NCBI RefSeq assembly: GCF_028993555.1
Contig: NZ_CP118610.1
Coordinates: forward strand, 2,046,001 to 2,110,000
Length of the DNA: 64,000 nucleotides
From: Ensifer adhaerens
Lineage (GTDB): Bacteria; Pseudomonadota; Alphaproteobacteria; Rhizobiales; Rhizobiaceae
Reading direction: 5' to 3'
Numbering within the stretch: the stretch's first letter is position 1; the number at the start of each line of letters is the position of its first letter. The notes below the pieces were generated by a model that saw only the letters and a list, made by a program, of their open reading frames with translations, had not been told where the DNA came from and did no database searches. A program made the position numbers and the translations under genes. Below, piece after piece: positions 34,836 to 43,964 of the stretch.

Positions 34836-34984
34836 TTGACCATGGTAAGGGTTTGAACCTATACCGACCCCCGCTCGCCTGAATTGCGCAGAGGAATTGT
34901 CGATGCTGGAGCTTGTGCTGAACCACTAACGTCTCGCCCCGAGACGTTCATCCGTGCCGCCGGCGAACGATATCTTTCGTTCGC
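34836..34984 (+). promoter_or_regulatory. structured leader with mini-ORF upstream of the GNAT gene
   Basis: Promoter TTGACC (34836-34841) and TATACC (34860-34865) with an 18-bp spacer. About 40 bp later an 8-codon ORF (34903-34929, MLELVLNH, with GAGGAAT ribosome site) ends on a perfect hairpin, AACGTCTCG-CCC-CGAGACGTT (34928-34948). A second hairpin, GCGAACGA/TCGTTCGC, lies at 34963-34984, before the GNAT start at 35026. The arrangement resembles translational attenuation but has no obvious U-tract. Confidence 0.45.
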
Positions 34985-35025
34985 GGTCATTGGCACGCGA
35001 CCACGGTTTCAAGAACAGGTTCATC

Positions 35026-35532
35026 ATGACCACCATCGAATTACGTTCCGAACGAGCGACTGACGTCGCAACCATCCGCCAGATCACCAAGGCCGCCTTC
35101 GCGCCGATGCCATACAGCAGCCAGACGGAGGCCGAGATCATCGACGCCTTGCGTGCAGCCGGCGCCCTGACCCTCTCTCTGGTCGCCGTCGAAAACGGCG
35201 AGATCGTCGGCCACGTCGCCTTCTCACCCGTCGCGATAGATGGAGAGGATATGGGCTGGTACGGGCTCGGTCCGATCTCGGTCCGGCCCGACCGCCAGCA
35301 AGGCGGCATCGGCGGCAGGCTGATCCGCGAAGGTCTCCAACGCCTTGCCACAACCGGCGCCAAAGGCTGCGTCCTTCTTGGCGATCCCGGCTACTACAAG
35401 CGCTTCGGCTTCGAGAACCACGAGGGCCTGCGCTTCGAAGGCCCGCCAGCCGAGTATTTCATGGCCCTGGCCTTCAATGGTCCGGTGCCGTCAGGCCGGG
35501 TCAGCTTCCACGACGGCTTTGATGCCAGCTGA
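35026..35532 (+). CDS. GNAT-family N-acetyltransferase
   Basis: 168 residues from ATG 35026. The acetyl-CoA-binding motif A is RPDRQQGGIGGRLIREGLQRL, preceded by strand IVGHVAFSPVAI and followed by GCVLLGDPGYYKRFGFENHEGL, which marks the YhbS-like subgroup. Cytoplasmic. The open frame extends to 34954, but that part covers the leader hairpins and is not likely coding. A 12-bp hairpin follows the gene. Confidence 0.88.
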   Translation: MTTIELRSERATDVATIRQITKAAFAPMPYSSQTEAEIIDALRAAGALTLSLVAVENGEIVGHVAFSPVAIDGEDMGWYGLGPISVRPDRQQGGIGGRLIREGLQRLATTGAKGCVLLGDPGYYKRFGFENHEGLRFEGPPAEYFMALAFNGPVPSGRVSFHDGFDAS

Positions 35533-35552
35533 TTGATCGCAAGTCGCAGGAA

Positions 35553-35583
35553 TGGAGCGGGATGGGAAACTCATCCCGCTCCA
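35553..35583 (+). terminator. hairpin downstream of the GNAT gene
   Basis: Perfect 12-bp stem TGGAGCGGGATG/CATCCCGCTCCA with a GGAAACT loop, 20 bp after the stop codon; not followed by a T-run. Confidence 0.55.
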
Positions 35584-35756
35584 AACCGCGTCAACGCCCA
35601 CCAGAAATTCACGCCCCCTGCTCCCAACCAGCCGCAAAAACGGCTGTCCTGTGGCCCCGCCGCACAGGCGCAGCACCCGTGAATATCGCGCTATCCCGTT
35701 GTCTTTCTTGCGGAAGCTCCTAACTCCCTAGCGGAAACCCAACACAGGAGTTCTGC

Positions 35757-35900
35757 ATGAACCGAAACGGCCTCTATCTCGTCATCGCTTTGCTCGCCAT
35801 CGCTGTTGTTGGCCTCGGCCTCTACATCTACCAGGAGGAGACGAAGCCGGGCGTCGAGATCAAGATCGGCCAGGACGGCGTTTCGGTTCAGGAAAACTAG
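35757..35900 (+). CDS. small single-span membrane protein (47 aa)
   Basis: ATG at 35757 with ACAGGAGTT upstream; TAG at 35898-35900. Residues 1-4 (MNRN) precede a transmembrane helix (about 6-25), then a 20-residue acidic/basic tail with EIKIGQDGVSV. The tail resembles the short periplasmic or cytosolic end of small stress-related membrane proteins in rhizobia. The MNRN start plus aliphatic helix recalls the larger repeat protein at 4888. Function unknown. Confidence 0.65.
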   Translation: MNRNGLYLVIALLAIAVVGLGLYIYQEETKPGVEIKIGQDGVSVQEN

Positions 35901-35996
35901 GGTTCAGGCAAAGCGCCTCAACGATGAGGATGAACTCAGCGCAAAGCTGAACCACGCCTGTCGCTGTGATCGCGAAGGCAGCCCAAAACCTTCAAG

Positions 35997-36142
35997 GCGA
36001 GCCTCTGCCTCTTCGGCGCTTGCACGCTTGCCTGTTTCCCCGTCGCAGAAAGGGCCGCCTGTTCAGTGACCGCAACATCAGGACCGCCCCGGCAAACGGC
36101 CGCTGAGCATCCTGATTTTGCACCTCGAATGCCCGCCCATGA
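35997..36142 (+). pseudogene. remnant of the 3' end of a Bcr/CflA transporter gene
   Basis: The segment aligns along its length with 37382-37533, the last 37 codons and trailer of the intact transporter gene downstream. Shared stretches include GCGAGCCTCTGCCTCTTCGG, AAGGGCCGCCTGTTC and CTGATTTTGC. Reading in frame it gives ASLCLFGACTLACFPVAE before a 1-nt deletion breaks the frame. It is a decayed second copy, not an active gene. Confidence 0.6.
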
Positions 36143-36259
36143 CGACAACAGGCGCAAACACGGTCAATCATCGCACCGGCGGGTGCGCTCGTCGCCGCCC
36201 ACTTCGACGCAGCCGCCAAGACCGGTTATACTGCCGGCCTCGCTGCCCGGGGGCGCAAC

Positions 36260-37492
36260 GTGGAACCGGAGAGCCTCTCTCGAAGGGAGTTCGTGGCACT
36301 CGTGGCCGCCCTCATGGCCATCGAGGCGCTGGCGCTCGATATCATGCTGCCGGCGCTGCCGGATATCGGCGCCGCCTTTCAGGTGGCCGACCCGAACGAC
36401 CGCTCGCTCGTGCTTACCGTGTTTCTGATCGGCTTCGGCCTGCCGCAGGTGGTGTTCGGGCCGCTCAGCGATCGTTTCGGCCGCCGGCCGCCGATCCTGA
36501 TCGGTCTCGCCGTCTATATCGTCTGCGCGCTGGCTTCGCCGGCCATGAGCCACTTCCCGGCCCTGCTTTGGCTGCGCTTCGCTCAAGGGGTGGCGGCCGC
36601 TGCCATTCGCGTCGGCATTCTCTCCGCCGTGCGCGATCGCTACCATGGCGCCGCCATGTCCGAGGTCATGTCGGTCGCCATGTCGATCTTCCTGCTCGTG
36701 CCGCTTCTGATGCCCGGTGGCGGACAGATCATCCTGCTCGCGGGTCCCTGGCAACTCATCTTCGTTGCCATGGGCGCGCTTGCGGCAATGGTGGGGCTTT
36801 GGACCGTGCTGCGCCTGCCCGAGACGCTTGCGGCCGGCAATCGCCGCTTGCTCGACTTCGCCAGCGTTGCGGATGGTTTTGCCCTGGTGATCCGCAACCG
36901 CGCGGCCTTCAGCTACGGCCTGTCGGGCGCTTTCCTGCTCGGCATCATCCTGGCGCTGATCAATACGTCGCAACAGATCTATGTCGATATCTATCGCCTG
37001 GGCCCCTATTATCCGCTCGCCTTCGCGGCCATGCCGGCGGCTGCAATCCTCGGCTTCCTCACCAATTCGCGCCTGGTCGCAAGGTTCGGCATGCGCCGGC
37101 TGGCCCATGGCGCCATGCTCACCTTCCTCGCCGGCAGCCTCCTCTGGCTTGCGCTGGTCCAGTTGGCCACGCCGCCGCTCTGGCTGTACCTGCTGATGGT
37201 CGTGCTGGTCACACCCATGGTCACCTTCGGCTTTCCCAATACGGGCGCGCTCGCGATGGAGCCGCTCGGTGCGATCGCCGGCACCGCGTCTGCCATCTTC
37301 GGCGCAACCCAGACCGTCGGCGGCGCCATCCTCGGCTTTGCCGTGGCGCAGTCTTTCGATGGCACGCTGTCGCCGGTCATGGCGAGCCTCTGCCTCTTCG
37401 GCACCTGCGTCCTCATTTGTTTCCTCGTCGCCGAGAAGGGCCGCCTGTTCGGCGATGGAAGCATGACGACCGCTCCGGCACCGGACGCATGA
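36260..37492 (+). CDS. MFS multidrug transporter, Bcr/CflA type
   Basis: 410 residues from GTG 36260 (no in-frame ATG between it and the upstream stop). Twelve predicted helices; the N-terminus FVALVAALMAIEALALDIMLPALPDIG is characteristic of Bcr/CflA drug-resistance transporters, and the loop 2-3 motif appears as GPLSDRFGRRPPILIG. Helix 5 has the PLLMPGGGQIILLAGPWQ antiporter-like motif. It probably exports toxic compounds by proton antiport. A decayed copy of its 3' end lies just upstream. Confidence 0.85.
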   Translation: MEPESLSRREFVALVAALMAIEALALDIMLPALPDIGAAFQVADPNDRSLVLTVFLIGFGLPQVVFGPLSDRFGRRPPILIGLAVYIVCALASPAMSHFPALLWLRFAQGVAAAAIRVGILSAVRDRYHGAAMSEVMSVAMSIFLLVPLLMPGGGQIILLAGPWQLIFVAMGALAAMVGLWTVLRLPETLAAGNRRLLDFASVADGFALVIRNRAAFSYGLSGAFLLGIILALINTSQQIYVDIYRLGPYYPLAFAAMPAAAILGFLTNSRLVARFGMRRLAHGAMLTFLAGSLLWLALVQLATPPLWLYLLMVVLVTPMVTFGFPNTGALAMEPLGAIAGTASAIFGATQTVGGAILGFAVAQSFDGTLSPVMASLCLFGTCVLICFLVAEKGRLFGDGSMTTAPAPDA

Positions 37493-37610
37493 GCAGCTTG
37501 ATTTTGCCCCTGCAATCGTCGCCCATGGCAGCAGCCATCCCGACTCGTCGTCGCATGACGATCGCGACACGAGAAAACCGCAACTTGCCCGACAGACCAA
37601 AGGTGCCTCG

Positions 37611-38027
37611 TTGACAACAAGCCTTGCACGGATCGCCGCAACCCTGCTCGCAACCTCGATCGCATCTGCCGCCGCGGCGGGCGAGACGATCCGCGCGCCC
37701 TCGGGCACCTATTGCGGCGCGCTTTCCTCCGCCGGCGTCCTGTCGGATGCGCAAACGCACTTCGAGACCGATGCCAGCGGCACGATCATTGGGAAATACG
37801 TCTTCTCCGACCAGGGCCAGCCCGTTCCCGGAGAGCTTGCCGAGACCGGCGACGACGGCGACGGCAGCGATCTGACCCGGACCTTCATGTGGCGCGACAA
37901 ATATGGCTACGGCCAGCTGATCGTGACATTCACGCCGAACTTTTCCGAATTCGAAGGCAAATGGAACGCCGGCGGATCGGAATTCCTGCCGTGGAACGGC
38001 CGGTGGTGCCAGCAGACGATCAGCTAG
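37611..38027 (+). CDS. secreted hypothetical protein (138 aa)
   Basis: The best start is TTG at 37611 after AAAGGTG, giving the signal peptide LARIAATLLATSIASAAAAG. The mature protein has two cysteines (GTYCGAL near the N-terminus and NGRWCQQT near the C-terminus) that could form a disulfide, and is rich in Gly, Asp and aromatic residues (WRDKYGYGQLIVTF). Reminiscent of small periplasmic beta-proteins; no family recognised. About 120 bp after the transporter stop, so possibly co-transcribed. Confidence 0.65.
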   Translation: MTTSLARIAATLLATSIASAAAAGETIRAPSGTYCGALSSAGVLSDAQTHFETDASGTIIGKYVFSDQGQPVPGELAETGDDGDGSDLTRTFMWRDKYGYGQLIVTFTPNFSEFEGKWNAGGSEFLPWNGRWCQQTIS

Positions 38028-38084
38028 GGTGTCCACCGTTCCCCAGACCGGCGCACGGTCGCCAGCGGGCTCCACCAATGCCCG

Positions 38085-39143
38085 CTATCTTATCCTGAGG
38101 ATCGTGCTCCATCCCGGTTTCAACCCCATCGCCGCCAACTTTTCACCAAGCGTCATGATCGACTGCATCAGTTGATCTGGGCCCTCAACGACTTTGTTGT
38201 CGATCTTGGCGACCAAGCTGCAGCCCGTGTGCTGCTGGAACATCGCGACCGCGCGAAGCATTTGCTCCAGAACGTGCAGTGGTGACGGTGTGCGTGGGGG
38301 CGTGAAGGAGAAGCGCACCTCATGAAAATTCTGCTCGCCCGTTGCTACCATCTCAGGAAGCACATAGCCCAGCTTTCCGTCATCGGCTTCGACCCAAACC
38401 AGATAGTCGGTCTGGTCGGTGGGATCCGCCCATTGAAAACAATCCATGTCGCCCCACCGAAATCCGATGGAGTGCAACAGGTTCCAAACTTGCCTGCCGT
38501 CAAATTTTTGACCGCCCCTGTGATAGGCGGTGACGCTAACGGAGTCTGGTTCGAGCTCGAGAATAGCCTTCACACGATCGAACGTTGACGAGATTCTCGC
38601 TATATCCAAAGGCGTGCAGTCAAAGCGAAATGGCAATCCGGCAAGCTGTGCGGCCAGGCGTTGGTGCGCCCGAACAATTGTTTCTGAGTCGTACTCGTTG
38701 CCTCGACCAACCGACCAGGCGGCGATCAACTCGCACCCTTCGTCAGGCGCGTCCGTGGAACTGAGAAACGTCGTGCGTCCGGACGGCGTTACCACATAGT
38801 AGGTCGGGCAAAGTACGGCCTTGTGCACGTCGCCGTAAAGTGCGTCCTCAATCGCCTTGCGCGAGAAAGTTTCACCGGCGGGAAAGCGTGCCACAACGTC
38901 AACATCCGGATCCGGCCCATAATCCCGGTCTTCCGAAGGCCCTGTTTCGCCATCCGGATCGTCAGTTAGGGGCGGAGGAACCAGCTCCAGCAAACGTTCG
39001 AGCCTCGCTGTCCCCGGCATGGCCGCCTCCGCTCTGGAGAGAGACACGCCCGAGGGCACAAGCTGCAGATCGCCAATTCTGACCACAACCGGCCCCGGGT
39101 CCGGACGCGCCTCGCTGGAAAAGAGATTCCTCAACCACTTCAT
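38085..39143 (-). CDS. protein with a ZipA C-terminal-domain-like region
   Basis: 352 residues from ATG 39143 (MKWLRNLFSSEA). From about residue 215 to the end the sequence follows the FtsZ-binding domain of ZipA: VSVTAYHRGGQKFDGRQVWN, LLHSIGFRWGDMDCFQW (the GF-x-x-GDM signature), YVLPEMVATG, RFSFTPPRT and a final helix pair FQQHTGCSLVAKIDNKVVEG. The middle part (DALYGDVHKAVLCPTYYVV) is unassigned. There is no N-terminal transmembrane helix as in ZipA, only a short amphipathic start. Base composition is less GC3-biased than the neighbours. The match is by eye and should be tested, but the ordered conserved residues make it more than chance. Confidence 0.55.
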   Translation of the reverse strand: MKWLRNLFSSEARPDPGPVVVRIGDLQLVPSGVSLSRAEAAMPGTARLERLLELVPPPLTDDPDGETGPSEDRDYGPDPDVDVVARFPAGETFSRKAIEDALYGDVHKAVLCPTYYVVTPSGRTTFLSSTDAPDEGCELIAAWSVGRGNEYDSETIVRAHQRLAAQLAGLPFRFDCTPLDIARISSTFDRVKAILELEPDSVSVTAYHRGGQKFDGRQVWNLLHSIGFRWGDMDCFQWADPTDQTDYLVWVEADDGKLGYVLPEMVATGEQNFHEVRFSFTPPRTPSPLHVLEQMLRAVAMFQQHTGCSLVAKIDNKVVEGPDQLMQSIMTLGEKLAAMGLKPGWSTILRIR

Positions 39144-39260
39144 ACTTTTAAATGCCAATTTTCTTCTCTCGCAATCGGAGGATTATGTTTCATTGCTGCT
39201 GCCTTTGTTGGCTCCGAAGTTCAAGCGAAATCAGCCACCGGCTTTAAGGCCACGTCTTCC

Positions 39261-40163
39261 TCACGCCGCGATCACCCCGCGCATCAGCCCTTCCAGCCAG
39301 TCGGCAAACACCTTCAGCCGGCGCGACAGGTGCTGGCGGTGCGGGTAGAGCAGCGCCATCGGCATGGGAGCAGCGTTGTGCTCGGGCATCACCTCGACCA
39401 AACTTCCGTCCCGCAGATGGTCGAGCACGTCGAAGGCCGGGATCTGGATGAGGCCGAGGCCAGCGAGGCAGCAGGCGATGCTGCCTTCGGCGCTGTTGAC
39501 GCTGATGCGGCCCGGCACCTGCGCCGTGCGCGCCTCGCCGGCTTCCATCCACTCCCAGTCCTCCACCCGGCCGCTCGATGGCGAGGCATAGTTGACCGCG
39601 AAATGATCTTGGAGATCGGCCGGCGTCCTGGGCGTGCCATGGCGCGCAAGGTAGTCGGGGCTTGCTACATTGATCAGCCTGAGCGTGCCGAACGGCCGGG
39701 CAATGAGGCTCGAATCCTCGAGCGGCCCGACCCTGAGCGCACAGTCGACGCTTTCCTCGATCAGGTGTACCGCCCGGTCGGTCATGCCGAGATCGATGTC
39801 GATGCCCGGGTAGCGTGACAGGAACTCCGGCAGCGCCGGCGCCACGATCAGCCGGCCGATGCGGCTCGGCAGGTCGACCCGCAGCCGCCCGCTCGGGCCG
39901 GAAGCGCCGCGGCGAAACAGGTTCTCCGCCTCGTCCATGTCGGAGATCAGTCGCAGGCAGCGTTCGTAGAAGGCGGCGCCATCCTGCGTCGGCGCCACCT
40001 TGCGGGTCGTGCGGTGCAAGAGCCGTGTGCCGAGCCTTGTTTCAAGCGTCTGCACCGCCGCCGAGACCGATGAGCGCGGCAGCCCCAATGTGTCGGCGGC
40101 GCGGGTAAAGCTCGCGCATTCGACGACGCGGGTGAAGATGCGGAAAAGCTCGATCCTGTCCAT
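39261..40163 (-). CDS. LysR-family transcriptional regulator
   Basis: 300 residues. N-terminal HTH: RIELFRIFTRVVECASFTRAADTLGLPRSSVSAAVQTLETRLGTRLLHRTTRKV, the most common LysR type, followed by the effector domain (SGRLRVDLPSRIGRLIVAPALPEFL). Divergent from the SDR gene at 40472 with a 308-bp gap, so it is the probable regulator of that gene. A putative leader at 40164-40471 shows nothing else that I can support. Confidence 0.9.
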   Translation of the reverse strand: MDRIELFRIFTRVVECASFTRAADTLGLPRSSVSAAVQTLETRLGTRLLHRTTRKVAPTQDGAAFYERCLRLISDMDEAENLFRRGASGPSGRLRVDLPSRIGRLIVAPALPEFLSRYPGIDIDLGMTDRAVHLIEESVDCALRVGPLEDSSLIARPFGTLRLINVASPDYLARHGTPRTPADLQDHFAVNYASPSSGRVEDWEWMEAGEARTAQVPGRISVNSAEGSIACCLAGLGLIQIPAFDVLDHLRDGSLVEVMPEHNAAPMPMALLYPHRQHLSRRLKVFADWLEGLMRGVIAA

Positions 40164-40471
40164 GCTGTGCCACGTCCATTGTTCGTCAATCCTGACAAGT
40201 CATGTCATGACCGGGTGCTTTATGCTAGCCGCGCCGACGATATTCTCAACCCTGCGATGCCTGTCGCTCCGCTGACCTCTCGCGTTGGCGGTGGTAAGGC
40301 CCGCGCTATTTGAAACGCGGCGTGCGGCGTTCGGGACGGTCAACGTGCTCAGGACGGGCCGTCAGCGCCGGGGCAAACCGGAAAACTGCGCGCGCTTGCG
40401 CCGTAATTCCCACGAGCATTCCCGCTCGCCGCAAACCGGCCGCAGCTGGCGGCCGACAAAAGGAGACGACC

Positions 40472-41245
40472 ATGGCAGACCACAGCATCACTGGAAAATC
40501 CGTTCTGATCGCCGGCGGCGCGAAGAACCTCGGCGGCCTGCTTGCGCGCGATCTCGCCGAACACGGCGCCCGCGGTGTCGCGATCCACTACAACAGCGCC
40601 GCTACCCGGGCGGCCGCCGAAGAGACCGCGGCCGCGATCAGGGCGACCGGCGCCGCAGCGCACGCCTTTGCCGGCGATCTCACCAGCGCGGCCAATGTCG
40701 AGAAGCTCTTTGCCGATGCGAAATCCGCGCTCGGCGGCATCGACATCGCCGTCAACACCGTCGGCAAGGTCTTGAAGAAGCCCTTCGTCGAGATCACCGA
40801 GGCCGAATATGACGACATGAGCGCCGTCAATTCCAAGTCCGCCTTCTTCTTCCTGCGCGAGGCCGGCAGACATGTCAGCGACAACGGCAAGGTCTGCACC
40901 CTCGTCACCTCGCTGCTCGGCGCCTTCACGCCCTACTATGCGGCCTACGCCGGCACCAAGGCGCCGGTCGAGCATTTCACCCGCGCAGCCGCCAAGGAAT
41001 TCGGCGCACGCGGCATCTCGGTCACGGCCATCGGCCCCGGCCCGATGGATACGCCGTTCTTCTACCCGGCCGAAGGGGCCGACGCCGTCGCCTACCACAA
41101 GACGGCATCCGCCCTCTCCGGCTTCTCCAGGACCGGCCTTACCGACATCGAGGACATCGTCCCCCATATCCGCTTCCTCGTCTCCGACGGCTGGTGGATG
41201 ACCGGCCAGACGATCCTCGTCAACGGCGGCTACACGACGAAGTAG
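40472..41245 (+). CDS. short-chain dehydrogenase/reductase
   Basis: 257 residues from ATG 40472 (AAAGGAGACGACC upstream). Classical SDR motifs are all present: LIAGGAKNLGGLLARDLAE (TGxxxGxG-like loop), VNTVGK (NAG-type turn), catalytic Ser in TSLLGAF and YAGTKAP with the Tyr-x-x-x-Lys pair, and the C-terminal GQTILVNGGY. The insertion FFYPAEGADAVAYHK before the C-terminus is typical of the cP2 subgroup. Regulated by the divergent LysR gene. Substrate unknown. Confidence 0.92.
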   Translation: MADHSITGKSVLIAGGAKNLGGLLARDLAEHGARGVAIHYNSAATRAAAEETAAAIRATGAAAHAFAGDLTSAANVEKLFADAKSALGGIDIAVNTVGKVLKKPFVEITEAEYDDMSAVNSKSAFFFLREAGRHVSDNGKVCTLVTSLLGAFTPYYAAYAGTKAPVEHFTRAAAKEFGARGISVTAIGPGPMDTPFFYPAEGADAVAYHKTASALSGFSRTGLTDIEDIVPHIRFLVSDGWWMTGQTILVNGGYTTK

Positions 41246-41286
41246 GTCCGCCGCGGGTCTCGCCTCTCGTGTGCCCGGTGAGGCCT

Positions 41287-41384
41287 CTCATCCGCACGGT
41301 GAGGAGACGCTCCTCATCCGCACGGTGAGCAGACGCTCCTCTCATCCGCCTGCCGACACCTTCTCCCTGCGGGCGGGGAGAAGG
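41287..41384. repeat. short direct repeats followed by a rhizobial palindromic unit
   Basis: Two 26-28 bp copies of CTCATCCGCACGGTGAG-x-AGACGCTCCT (41287 and 41313) precede CTCATCCGCCTGCCGACACC and the stem CCTTCTCCC/GGGAGAAGG (41359-41384), an arrangement seen in intergenic palindromic repeats of rhizobia. A reverse-oriented, more degenerate copy occurs at 52523-52710. The remainder of 41246-41583 contains no gene. Confidence 0.65.
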
Positions 41385-41583
41385 CACGTGCGGCATGCTT
41401 TGCGACCCACGTTCAGGGCGGCTCGAGGCGTCATGTGCTTGCTCAATCCCCCGCCCCCACGAATGGGACACGGGTTAGCGTGAAGGGAGAGCAACGAATG
41501 GCGCGTTGCAGCAAGGCCCGCACCTGCGACGCAAAATACGATTGGAATTTTAGACCGTTGTGTAATGTGATGCGGATGAGCGC

Positions 41584-43899
41584 ATGGCGCGCGACGGGGC
41601 TCGATGGGTGAAGTTCATGGCGTATAACTGCTTTTTCTGCCGCCACCTGCTGGCGAGCATGGCGCTGCTTCTGGCAGTCGCCCTGCCCGCCTTTGCCCAG
41701 ACGACGCCAGCGCCGATCACCGTCATTCTCACGCCCGGCCAAAGTGCTGCCGACATCGAGCAAACCCTGCGCGCCGCCACAAAGATCGGTGGGCCGGTCA
41801 CCATCGAATGGCACGACGCGACAAGTAAGTCTGCAGCGCCGGCCAGCGCAGTGACACCTGACAACGGCCACACCGCGACACCGGCCGTCGCCGCCACGCC
41901 GGCAGCCGCCACGTCGCAGCAAGCCGCTCCAGCCGTCGACCCGGAGGATTCCTTCGACACCCTTTCTGCCCGCTTTCTCAATGGTTTGCAGATGGGCCTT
42001 GCGGGCATGTCCGGCATTGCCGGCGTGATGGCTGACGTCGCGGCAGGCATCCGCGCCGAAGGCTGGTCGGTGGTCTCGGTTGCTGCCATCGCCATGCTGG
42101 CCATTGCCGCGGGGCTCGCCGCCGCCTTCGCCAGCCGCGCCCTTATCCATCGGCTGTTCGGCGCCAACTTCGAGGTGGTCGACCTCTTGCACCGCATGCG
42201 CGCCTCGGTGATCCGGCTCGGCTTCGACATCGCCTATCTCGTGATCTTCGCCACCGTTGCCCACACGATTGCGCCTCTGCTCCTGACGCGCGGCACGGCC
42301 TCTTCCGAGCTTGCCCATGCCCTGATCACCATCGCCGTCGTCTCCGCCGTCTATGCCGTCGGCGCCCGTTTCCTTTTCGCGCCGACGCGGCCCGAGATCC
42401 GCCTGCTCGATATTCCCCACCCGCGCTTTCACGCCAACATGCTTGCCGCCTATGGCGCGATCGGCGCCGTCGTCGGCGCCAGCGTGCGTTTTGCCCACCA
42501 GCGCGGGCTGGAGCTTGCCGCCACCGATGGCTGGCTGCTGATCGGCGTCAGCATCCTCACGCTGGTCAAGCTCCATTGGTTCATTGCAGGCAGCGGTGAT
42601 ATCCGCGCGCTCTTTGCCGGCGAGAACCCCGGCCCCGTGCGCCGCGCCATCGCCTTCGGCGTGCCGGAGTTTTACGCGCTGAGCGCCATCGTGCTCTGGC
42701 TGATGAGCGTCATCGTCGCCGGCAGCCCCAACAGCGCCGCCTGGAGCTTTGCCGGCGGAACCACGCAGATCATCCTGCTCGCGCTGCCGATCCTCGCCTT
42801 CGGCATCCATTCGCTGGCCGGCGCCGCCGCCGAGCGCCGTCGCACGCCCGCCTCCTCCAGGCTGCATGCGGCGATCTCGGGCAGCATCCAGACGGCGCTT
42901 GCCGGCGCCACCTGGCTGATCGGCCTGCACATCATCATCGAGCTCTGGCGGCCGATCATGGTCCAGGACGACACCGCCGCCGCCGTCGGCTGGATCGTCG
43001 TTCTCGAGCGCATCAGCCTTGCGGTCGTCGCCGCCTGGGTGATCTGCAGCTTCCTCTGGCGCAGCTTCGAGGCCTTCTCGCCATCTGCCCGCGTCGCCAT
43101 GCCCGGCGACAGCGAAGACGAAACGGTGATCCATCAGGCAAGCCGGCTGTCGACCATCCTGCCGCTCGTGCGCAACCTGATCTTCGGCGGCATCTTCGCC
43201 GTCACCAGCCTCGTCGTCCTCTCCGCGCTCGGCATCAACATCGCGCCGCTGCTGGCCGGCTTCGGCGTGCTCGGCCTTGCGCTTTCCTTCGGCTCGCAGA
43301 CGCTGGTGAAGGACGTCGTCTCCGGCATCTTCTTCATCGCCGACGATGCCTTCCGCGTCGGCGAATATGTCGATACCGGCAAGCTCAAGGGCACGGTCGA
43401 GCGCATCTCTTTGCGTTCGCTCCGGCTGCGTCACCAGAACGGCCAGATCCACACCGTCCCCTACGGCCAGCTGCAGGCGGTGACCAACTTCAGCCGCGAC
43501 TGGAGCACGGTGAAGTTCGAGCTGAAATTCGAACGCGACGCGGACCCTGAAAAGATCCGCAAGACCATCAAGAAGGTCGGCCTTTCCATGCTGGAGGATC
43601 CGGAGATCGGCGGCGAATTCCTGGTGCCCTTGAAGATGCAGGGCATTCAGGACGTCACCGAAAACTCCCTCGTCGTGCGGCTGAAATTCACCGCGCGGCC
43701 CGGCAACCCCAGCATCCTCCAGCGCGAGGCGATGAAGCGCCTGCTGCCGGCACTGCGCGAAGCCGGCCTCGACCTCGCCTCCAACGCCGTCACCGTGCGC
43801 TCGGGCGCTGCCGGTGCCGCAGAAGCGGAGGCTGCGGCCGCAAACCTGGCGCTGGCCAGGAAGCCGGTGGCACCGGAAGCAGCAGACGCGGAAGGGTAA
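41584..43899 (+). CDS. large MscS-family mechanosensitive channel
   Basis: 771 residues. The N-terminus has a signal-like stretch ending AFAQTTPAPI, then a Pro/Ala/Thr-rich linker (about 85-115), several transmembrane helices, and the MscS core: LAGFGVLGLALSFGSQTLVKDVVSGIFFI (pore helix TM3) followed by the beta domain DAFRVGEYVDTGKLKGTVERISLRSLRLR and the C-terminal cage domain. Such large MscS relatives act as osmotic safety valves. The start could also be ATG 41617. A 14-bp tandem repeat lies just after the stop. Confidence 0.9.
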   Translation: MARDGARWVKFMAYNCFFCRHLLASMALLLAVALPAFAQTTPAPITVILTPGQSAADIEQTLRAATKIGGPVTIEWHDATSKSAAPASAVTPDNGHTATPAVAATPAAATSQQAAPAVDPEDSFDTLSARFLNGLQMGLAGMSGIAGVMADVAAGIRAEGWSVVSVAAIAMLAIAAGLAAAFASRALIHRLFGANFEVVDLLHRMRASVIRLGFDIAYLVIFATVAHTIAPLLLTRGTASSELAHALITIAVVSAVYAVGARFLFAPTRPEIRLLDIPHPRFHANMLAAYGAIGAVVGASVRFAHQRGLELAATDGWLLIGVSILTLVKLHWFIAGSGDIRALFAGENPGPVRRAIAFGVPEFYALSAIVLWLMSVIVAGSPNSAAWSFAGGTTQIILLALPILAFGIHSLAGAAAERRRTPASSRLHAAISGSIQTALAGATWLIGLHIIIELWRPIMVQDDTAAAVGWIVVLERISLAVVAAWVICSFLWRSFEAFSPSARVAMPGDSEDETVIHQASRLSTILPLVRNLIFGGIFAVTSLVVLSALGINIAPLLAGFGVLGLALSFGSQTLVKDVVSGIFFIADDAFRVGEYVDTGKLKGTVERISLRSLRLRHQNGQIHTVPYGQLQAVTNFSRDWSTVKFELKFERDADPEKIRKTIKKVGLSMLEDPEIGGEFLVPLKMQGIQDVTENSLVVRLKFTARPGNPSILQREAMKRLLPALREAGLDLASNAVTVRSGAAGAAEAEAAAANLALARKPVAPEAADAEG

Positions 43900-43964
43900 C
43901 CGTCAATCCGGCGCGACGCGGCGACGGACGTCCTGCGTTCGTCGCGGGTCATCTCGCTCGTCAA

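Noticed and set aside
41443..43452. Very long antisense open frame opposite the MscS-like gene (also 48534-50351 opposite the GT39 gene and 7280-8776 opposite PhzF)
   Set aside because: High G+C shadow frames: Arg/Asp/Gly/His-rich composition, no family motifs, no ribosome sites, and the opposite strand holds clear genes.
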